DNA of 38,949 nucleotides from BOG-1112 sp964635325. GTDB taxonomy: Bacteria > Bdellovibrionota_B > Oligoflexia > Oligoflexales > Bog-1112. The stretch is taken from assembly GCA_964635325.1 (NCBI GenBank), contig CAZWOL010000026.1, positions 1 to 38,949 on the forward strand. The letters are read 5' to 3'. A model generated the notes under the pieces. That model was given only the letters and a program-made list of their open reading frames with translations. It made no database searches and was not told the DNA's origin. Each line of letters opens with the position of its first letter. Position 1 is the stretch's first letter. Shown one piece after another: positions 34,501 to 38,949 of this stretch. A program made the translations under genes and the position numbers.

Positions 34501-35763
34501 GTCTTGTCTCGTAACGGTGAAATTCAGGTTATGGATGATTCTGGCCGTACTAAAGATAGCTATCCTATCGTTTATGGTGCGGCGCTTTATGTTCTTGATG
34601 GACAAAAAATTTCTGCTGGTGATCGCATTGGGGAGTGGGATCCATTCTCAGTTCCGATTGTTGCAGAGGTCAAAGGTCAAGTTCGTTACTTGGAGCTTGT
34701 AGAAGGAAAGTCACTCGAAGAAAAAGTTGATGACGTTACATTCCTTATTCGTAAGGTCGTCATTGAATCCAAGGGTGAGTCTTACAAACCTGCCATCGAA
34801 ATTATCGATGACCGAGGCCAAGTCATTCTTTCAGAGAGTGGAAAAAGCTCTTACTCTCTACCTGTTGGTTGTATCGTTGCTGCCGATGAGGGGCGCGTTG
34901 TACAGCCTGGTGATGTTCTTGCAAGGATTCCGCGGGAAGCAACGAAAACCAAGGATATTACAGGGGGTCTACCACGTGTTGCTGAACTCTTTGAAGCAAG
35001 GAAGCCTAAAGAGGCTTCTTTGATGGCTGAGGGTGATGGAACAATTTCCTACGGGGAAGATACTAAGGGCAAACGTAAGATCATCATCACGAGTTCGGAT
35101 GCTGTAGCTAAGGAATATTTGATTCCTAAGGGCCGCCACGTCCTTGTCAGTGAAGGTGACTATGTGCGTAAGGGTGAGGCTCTAGTTGACGGGCAACCGA
35201 ATCCACATGAGATCTTACGTGTTATGGGTACGGAAGCATTAGCAGAGTATCTGGTAAACGAAATTCAGAGCGTTTACCGTCTCCAAGGTGTACGTATCAA
35301 CGATAAACATATCGAAGTCATTATTCGACAAATGTTACGTCGGGTCATGATTCTTGAGTCTGGTGACTCTCGTTACCTACCTCAAGAAATTGTCGCGAAG
35401 CTAGAGGTTAACGACGTTAATGATCGCTTAGAGCAAGAAGGTCTAAGACCGGCAACTTGGGAGCCTGTACTATTGGGTATTACCAAGGCCTCTTTGACTA
35501 CCGAAAGCTTTATTTCAGCGGCGTCGTTCCAGGAAACAACAAAAGTCCTCACACAAGCTGCAATTTCGAGTAAGGTAGATAACCTGAGGGGATTAAAGGA
35601 AAATGTGATCATGGGTCGATTGATTCCGGCAGGGACAGGTTGCGATCATTACCGCAGCCTTACCGCGAAGGAAGCGAATGAGGTCGATGAAGATGATCTC
35701 GTTACGTCAAAATCGACGTCTAGAAAGAGTCTTGTTGCGGGCGATTTTGCCAGCAATGTTTAA
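31585..35763 (+). CDS. rpoC: DNA-directed RNA polymerase subunit beta'
   Basis: The 1392-residue beta' subunit has the N-terminal zinc ribbon (CICGKYKRMKHRGIVCDKCGVE), GKRVDYSGRSVIVVGP, the catalytic NADFDGDQMAVHLPLS with three Asp for Mg2+, the trigger-loop region (TPITANFREGLTVLQYFTSTHGARKGLADTA, from about residue 756), and the second zinc site CMSRRGVCAKCYGRDL. The start codon is TTG at 31585; TTGAGGAG upstream and the conserved MNDLLNFFEKP start support it. It lies 237 bases after rpoB and 97 bases before rpsL. Confidence 0.99.
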   Translation: MNDLLNFFEKPSDSLSFSAVRISLASPEKIRSWSYGEVKKPETINYRTFKPERDGLFCAKIFGPVRDYECICGKYKRMKHRGIVCDKCGVEVIHSRVRRERLGHINLAAPVAHIWFLKSLPSRIGTILDITLKDIERILYSESYVVLDAGDEDTTDLSKGMVLSEEEYDDALAKFGNGAFRVGVGAEAILELLQGLDVEGLAEDLRRNFNEATSEAVRKKTQKRLKVIEAFNSRDEHGNFMAKPEWMMLNVIPVQPPDLRPLVPLDGGRFATSDLNDLYRRVINRNNRLLRLIELNAPDIIVRNEKRMLQESVDALFDNGRRGKVFTGPNKRPLRSLSDFLKGKQGRFRQNLLGKRVDYSGRSVIVVGPDLRLHQAGLPKKMAIELFKPFLYCKLEEHGIVSTIKSAKKLVEKEHPEVWDILEEVTKEHPILLNRAPTLHRLGIQAFEPVLIEGKAIRLHPLVCFAFNADFDGDQMAVHLPLSIEAQMEARVLMMSTNNVLSPASGSPVIVPSQDIVLGVYYMTRENLLAKGAGEVFSSLEEARAAYDHDEVDLQAPVRVRLKGRLVTTTVGRALLSDMIPSRIPFDYYNKIIGKKELADLVDVCFRICGPKRTVLMADALRTIGYTYSTRAGLSIAIGDMIIPEEKKQLLKDAEEEVKKIKEQYSEGLLTEGERYNKVVDIWANVTEQIAESMFSNIAQVEITDRDGTLKKVPSTNSIFMMADSGARGSAQQIRQLAGMRGLMSRPSGEIIETPITANFREGLTVLQYFTSTHGARKGLADTALKTASSGYLTRRLVDVAQDAIITEKDCGINKGVMVTHVREGAEIRVNLTERILGRTVTGGDLMHPVTGAVLVENAKVLDEADCERISEAGIEEVEIRNLLACMSRRGVCAKCYGRDLSSGNIVDVGEAVGVIAAQSIGEPGTQLTMRTFHFGGTATHKVETSTIESRFTGIVKFKNIRCITNPEGKLVVLSRNGEIQVMDDSGRTKDSYPIVYGAALYVLDGQKISAGDRIGEWDPFSVPIVAEVKGQVRYLELVEGKSLEEKVDDVTFLIRKVVIESKGESYKPAIEIIDDRGQVILSESGKSSYSLPVGCIVAADEGRVVQPGDVLARIPREATKTKDITGGLPRVAELFEARKPKEASLMAEGDGTISYGEDTKGKRKIIITSSDAVAKEYLIPKGRHVLVSEGDYVRKGEALVDGQPNPHEILRVMGTEALAEYLVNEIQSVYRLQGVRINDKHIEVIIRQMLRRVMILESGDSRYLPQEIVAKLEVNDVNDRLEQEGLRPATWEPVLLGITKASLTTESFISAASFQETTKVLTQAAISSKVDNLRGLKENVIMGRLIPAGTGCDHYRSLTAKEANEVDEDDLVTSKSTSRKSLVAGDFASNV

Positions 35764-35860
35764 CTTAGCGAGGTCTAGCTGGTTTTTCCATTGCTTCACT
35801 TGCTGAGCTTTGGTAAACAGGCGACCGGACACAATAAGAAAAAGGTAGAGGATTTACTCG

Positions 35861-36235
35861 ATGCCTACGATCAATCAGTTGATTAAAAGAGGGCGCAAAA
35901 AGCAGCGTAACGACTCAAAGAGTCCTGCTTTGGCAAATTGTCCACAAAAAAGAGGCGTGTGTATCAGGGTTTATACAACGACACCAAAGAAACCAAACTC
36001 GGCGCTTCGAAAAGTGGCTAGGGTCCGGTTGACAAATGGCGTTGAAGTAACCTCATACATCGGCGGTGAGGGCCATAACTTGCAAGAGCACAGCGTGGTT
36101 CTTGTTAGGGGTGGAAGGGTTAAAGACTTACCAGGGGTACGCTATCACATGGTACGCGGAAGTCTGGATACACAAGGTGTTAACAACCGTAAGCAGAGCC
36201 GAAGCAAGTACGGGACCAAAAAACCCAAGAAGTAG
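35861..36235 (+). CDS. rpsL: 30S ribosomal protein S12
   Basis: The 124-residue S12 lies in the decoding centre. It has MPTINQLIKRGRKK, TTTPKKPNSALRKVARVRL and GGRVKDLPGVRYHMVRG. The lysines at the positions known for streptomycin resistance are unaltered, and the Asp modified by RimO in other bacteria is present. It follows rpoC by 97 bases, joining the str genes to the rpo genes. The stop lies 14 bases before rpsG. Confidence 0.99.
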   Translation: MPTINQLIKRGRKKQRNDSKSPALANCPQKRGVCIRVYTTTPKKPNSALRKVARVRLTNGVEVTSYIGGEGHNLQEHSVVLVRGGRVKDLPGVRYHMVRGSLDTQGVNNRKQSRSKYGTKKPKK

Positions 36236-36249
36236 TGGAGTGAAAATAT

Positions 36250-36738
36250 ATGTCACGTCGTCGACGAGCCATTAAGCGAACAATCCTTCCTGATCCGATG
36301 TACGGGGAAGAAATTGTAACGAAATTCATCGGATGTATGATGGAAGACGGTAAGCGCTCTTGTGCTGAAAAAATCTTTTATGGTGCAATGGACATCATTA
36401 AAGAAAAGGGTCTGAAGTCTTTTGAAGGTTGCGAAAACGAGCTCGAGGTTTTCAAGCTTGCTATCGAAAACTCCAAACCTCTACTTGAAGTGAAGTCACG
36501 TCGAGTTGGTGGTTCTAACTACCAAGTTCCGGTCGAAGTTCGACCTGAGCGCCGTCAGGCTTTAGCTTTTCGCTGGGTTATTGAATTTTCCCGTAAGCGC
36601 CAAGGCAAAAGCATGATGAGCAAGTTGGCAGCAGAAGTTATGGACGCTGCTATGAAAAAAGGCTCGACCATTAAGCGTCGTGAAGAAGTGCACAAAATGG
36701 CAGATGCCAATAAGGCCTTCGCTCACTACCGCTGGTAA
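36250..36738 (+). CDS. rpsG: 30S ribosomal protein S7
   Basis: The 162-residue S7 organises the 16S rRNA 3' domain. It has MSRRRRAIKR, DPMYGEEIVTKFIGCMMEDGK, VGGSNYQVPVEVRPERRQALAFRW and the C-terminal KREEVHKMADANKAFAHYRW. It is slightly longer than short S7 forms (156). GGAG lies before the ATG. A terminator follows 17 bases after the stop, so fusA is separated transcriptionally. Confidence 0.99.
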   Translation: MSRRRRAIKRTILPDPMYGEEIVTKFIGCMMEDGKRSCAEKIFYGAMDIIKEKGLKSFEGCENELEVFKLAIENSKPLLEVKSRRVGGSNYQVPVEVRPERRQALAFRWVIEFSRKRQGKSMMSKLAAEVMDAAMKKGSTIKRREEVHKMADANKAFAHYRW

Positions 36739-36744
36739 AATGGT

Positions 36745-36773
36745 TTGACATGTTGATCCCGTACGGTTTTAGG
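36745..36773 (+). promoter_or_regulatory. Possible fusA promoter overlapping the rpsG terminator
   Basis: TTGACA (36745-36750) is a perfect -35 match. At 17 bases spacing the -10 would be TTTAGG (36768-36773), only 3 of 6. A start near 36780 would lie beyond the 5' arm of the terminator, so the resulting RNA could not form that hairpin. Confidence 0.35.
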
Positions 36774-36799
36774 ATTTCCTGAAAGTACGGGATTTTTTT
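36756..36799 (+). terminator. Intrinsic terminator between rpsG and fusA
   Basis: ATCCCGTAC (36756-36764) is the exact reverse complement of 36785-36793, followed by a run of six more T. The 20-base loop can form a small inner pairing (AGGA/TCCT). It lies 17 bases after the rpsG stop and may act as a full or partial terminator ahead of fusA. Confidence 0.85.
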
Positions 36800-36836
36800 A
36801 TCGAAAAAATCTGAGTGAAATTGGCTGGAGTAGAGA

Positions 36837-38903
36837 ATGGATCTGAGTAAGATACGAAACATTGGAATCATGGCTCATATTGATGCGGGCAAGACAACAA
36901 CGACAGAGCGCATTCTCTACTATACTGGCAATATTTATAAGGTTGGTGAAGTCCATTCAGGGACAACAACGACCGATTGGATGGTTCAGGAACAGGAGCG
37001 GGGTATTACCATCACCTCAGCAGCGGTAAGCTGTTCTTGGCGTGACCATCTCATTAATATTATTGATACTCCGGGTCACGTCGATTTTACTATTGAGGTA
37101 GAGCGTTCTTTGCGGGTTCTTGACGGGGCCATTGCCGTCTTTGACGGTGTGCATGGGGTCGAGCCTCAAACAGAGACGGTTTGGCGTCAGGCTGATAGAC
37201 ATCGTGTTCCACGTCTCTGCTTTATCAATAAACTTGATCGAGTCGGCGCGAGTTTTGAAAACTCCGTCGAATCCATTCGTGAAAAGCTTCACAATGTACC
37301 TCTACCCATTCAACTTCCAATCGGACAGGAAGATGCTTTTGTTGGCATTGTTGATCTCATTCATAGCAAAGCTTATATCTGGGAAAATGAAAGCGACTTT
37401 GGAAAGAACTTCAAAGAAGTTCCCATACCTGTAGAGCTCCGTGACAAAGCTCAGTCAGCTCGAGAGTTTCTCATTGAGACTCTCTGTGAATTTAATGAGC
37501 CTTTGATGGAAAAATTCCTCGAAGGTGTAGAAATTAGCATTGATGAAATTGAGGCAGCTCTAAGGCAAGCTACAACAGCTTTTCAGGTGGTTCCGGTTCT
37601 TGCAGGCAGCGCTTTTCGAAATAAAGGTGTCCAGCTCCTTTTAGATGCTATTCTAAAGTTTCTTCCTTCACCTACAGATCTTGGTGATGTCGCTGGATTT
37701 TCTCCTGACGAAAAGGAAGAAATCTTTTCGCGTCATCGCACACCTGATGAGCCTTTCTCGGCCCTTGCATTCAAAATAATGTCCGATCCTTTTTCAGGCG
37801 TCTTAATTTATTTGCGAGTTTATTCCGGAAAAATTGCCGCAGGGGACGTTTTTTTAAATCCACGAACCGGAAAAAAAGATCGTATTCAAAAGATTTTTCG
37901 CATGCAGGCAAACCAGCGTAAGGAAATTAAGGATGTCTGTGCAGGGGATATTATTGCGATCGTTGGTCCCAAAAATCTGGGAACTGGGGATACGCTTTGT
38001 GACCCGAAAGAACCTATTTGTTACGAAAGTGTCACATTCCCTGAACCCGTAATTTTTCAAGCTATAGAGCCTAAAAACGCAGCAGAGTCTGAAAAATTGC
38101 AAACTTCGTTGCGGCGTCTTGAGGTCGAAGACCCGACTCTTAACATCAAAGAAGATAAAGAAACCGGTCAAATTCTGATTGGAGGCATGGGTGAGCTGCA
38201 TCTTGAGATTATCGTCGATCGTTTGCGGCGAGAGTTTAAAGTCGATGCTAACGTAGGAGCTCCGCAAGTAGCCTACCGCGAAGGTGTTTCTGCTGGCGTC
38301 GAGTTAAAGAAAACTTGGGAGAGACAGGTTAATGAGCGTAAGCAATTTGCGGAAGTTACAATTCGAATTGAACCAAGCTCAGATCAGAGTGGCTTTGATT
38401 TTGAAAATGAGCTTGGGCCTAAGGATCTTCCAGAACCCTTTGTTAAAGCGTTTGTAAAGGGTGTTAAAAACACTTTAAACGCTGGTCCTATAGCCGGGTA
38501 TCCAGTCGTTGGGGTTAAGGTTATTTTAAGCTCTGGCGCCTTCCGAGAGGAAAGCTCGGATGAAGCGGCCTTTGAGATTGTCGCAAGTTTGGTCTTGCGT
38601 GAGGCGCTACTTAAAGCCCGTCCCATTGTACTTGAACCGATCATGGAGCTGGAGGTTCTTGTCCCTGATACTTATTTATCGAATGTCATTACGGATTTAA
38701 ATGCACGGAAAGCTAAGATTCAAAAACTTTCGCAACGAGGTTCAATCCAGGTTGTTGATGCTACTGTCCCACTTTCAAGCATGTTTGGCTATTCGACAGA
38801 TTTGCGTTCAGTCTCACAGGGTAGAGGAATCTACACAATGAAGTTCGCAGGCTATGAGCAGATTTCAGCACAAGCTATGGCTAAGTTCTCTCACATAACC
38901 TAA
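36837..38903 (+). CDS. fusA: Elongation factor G
   Basis: The 688-residue GTPase drives ribosomal translocation. The G domain shows AHIDAGKTTTTERILYYTG, RGITITSAAVSC, DTPGHVDFTIEVERSL and NKLDRVGA; GGMGELHLEI marks domain III, and domains IV-V follow. The tip of domain IV reads SSGAFREESSDEAAF, where E. coli-type EF-G has a HDVDSSE motif, so a conserved His is Arg here. This could reflect the spdEFG1 subfamily described in spirochaetes, planctomycetes and deltaproteobacteria; I cannot confirm this. GGAG before the ATG. Only 37 bases separate it from the terminator. After its stop, the last 46 bases of the window show no feature. Confidence 0.96.
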   Translation: MDLSKIRNIGIMAHIDAGKTTTTERILYYTGNIYKVGEVHSGTTTTDWMVQEQERGITITSAAVSCSWRDHLINIIDTPGHVDFTIEVERSLRVLDGAIAVFDGVHGVEPQTETVWRQADRHRVPRLCFINKLDRVGASFENSVESIREKLHNVPLPIQLPIGQEDAFVGIVDLIHSKAYIWENESDFGKNFKEVPIPVELRDKAQSAREFLIETLCEFNEPLMEKFLEGVEISIDEIEAALRQATTAFQVVPVLAGSAFRNKGVQLLLDAILKFLPSPTDLGDVAGFSPDEKEEIFSRHRTPDEPFSALAFKIMSDPFSGVLIYLRVYSGKIAAGDVFLNPRTGKKDRIQKIFRMQANQRKEIKDVCAGDIIAIVGPKNLGTGDTLCDPKEPICYESVTFPEPVIFQAIEPKNAAESEKLQTSLRRLEVEDPTLNIKEDKETGQILIGGMGELHLEIIVDRLRREFKVDANVGAPQVAYREGVSAGVELKKTWERQVNERKQFAEVTIRIEPSSDQSGFDFENELGPKDLPEPFVKAFVKGVKNTLNAGPIAGYPVVGVKVILSSGAFREESSDEAAFEIVASLVLREALLKARPIVLEPIMELEVLVPDTYLSNVITDLNARKAKIQKLSQRGSIQVVDATVPLSSMFGYSTDLRSVSQGRGIYTMKFAGYEQISAQAMAKFSHIT

Positions 38904-38949
38904 CGCATACCACCAATTGGACACATTTTTGCATTACTGCATAGTTTGG

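Noticed and set aside
35764..35860. TTGCTT and TAAACA with 17-base spacing before rpsL, considered as a str promoter
   Set aside because: Both boxes match the consensus at only about half their positions; not better than chance in this AT-rich gap.

Overview
The window is a gene-dense bacterial chromosome segment made almost entirely of core genes. I see no insertion sequence, prophage, CRISPR array or rRNA operon. The organism looks like a Gram-negative proteobacterium in the broad sense. SecE is a three-helix form. A FadE-type acyl-CoA dehydrogenase, an NtrY/NtrX pair, RimB/RimK and a DUF4388 (PATAN) protein are all present. The Thr-Tyr-Gly-Thr tRNA cluster before tuf has the same order as thrU-tyrU-glyT-thrT-tufB of E. 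coli. PATAN proteins and the fusion of the rpo and str regions favour a deltaproteobacterial or Bdellovibrionota/Oligoflexia-like lineage; this placement is inference, not a search result.

Layout. Bases 1-56 hold the terminator of an upstream gene. Bases 195-1597 carry rimB-rimK (S6 tail modification). They converge on a minus-strand group at 1594-4735: an unrecognised exported protein, lepA, and a SPOR-domain membrane protein. Bases 4836-10403 form a plus-strand group: a UvrA-family ATPase, dnaJ and two RNA methyltransferases, closed by a strong terminator at 10423-10468. fadE follows (10480-12882). On the minus strand, 12952-14302 holds tadA and a tyrosine-recombinase-fold protein that has lost almost all of its catalytic residues. 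A divergent five-gene plus-strand operon (14546-20842) encodes an exported two-repeat protein, NtrY, NtrX, a PATAN-domain protein and RlmB.

Bases 21050-38903 are the tRNA/translation/transcription block: tRNA-Thr, Tyr, Gly, Thr, tuf, tRNA-Trp, secE, nusG, rplK, rplA, rplJ, rplL, rpoB, rpoC, rpsL, rpsG, a terminator, and fusA. The gene order is classical. The two large spacers around rpoB are not ordinary. The 763-base rplL-rpoB gap and the 237-base rpoB-rpoC gap hold long inverted repeats, several of which exclude each other, which suggests attenuation and/or RNase III processing of the RNA polymerase subunit mRNAs.

The items I would look at first are the catalytically dead Xer-like protein next to tadA, the competing RNA structures around rpoB, and the NtrYX operon with its repeat protein and PATAN protein. 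I found no clear sign of a wholly new defence or mobile system. All statements come from reading the sequence; no alignment, folding program or database search was run.
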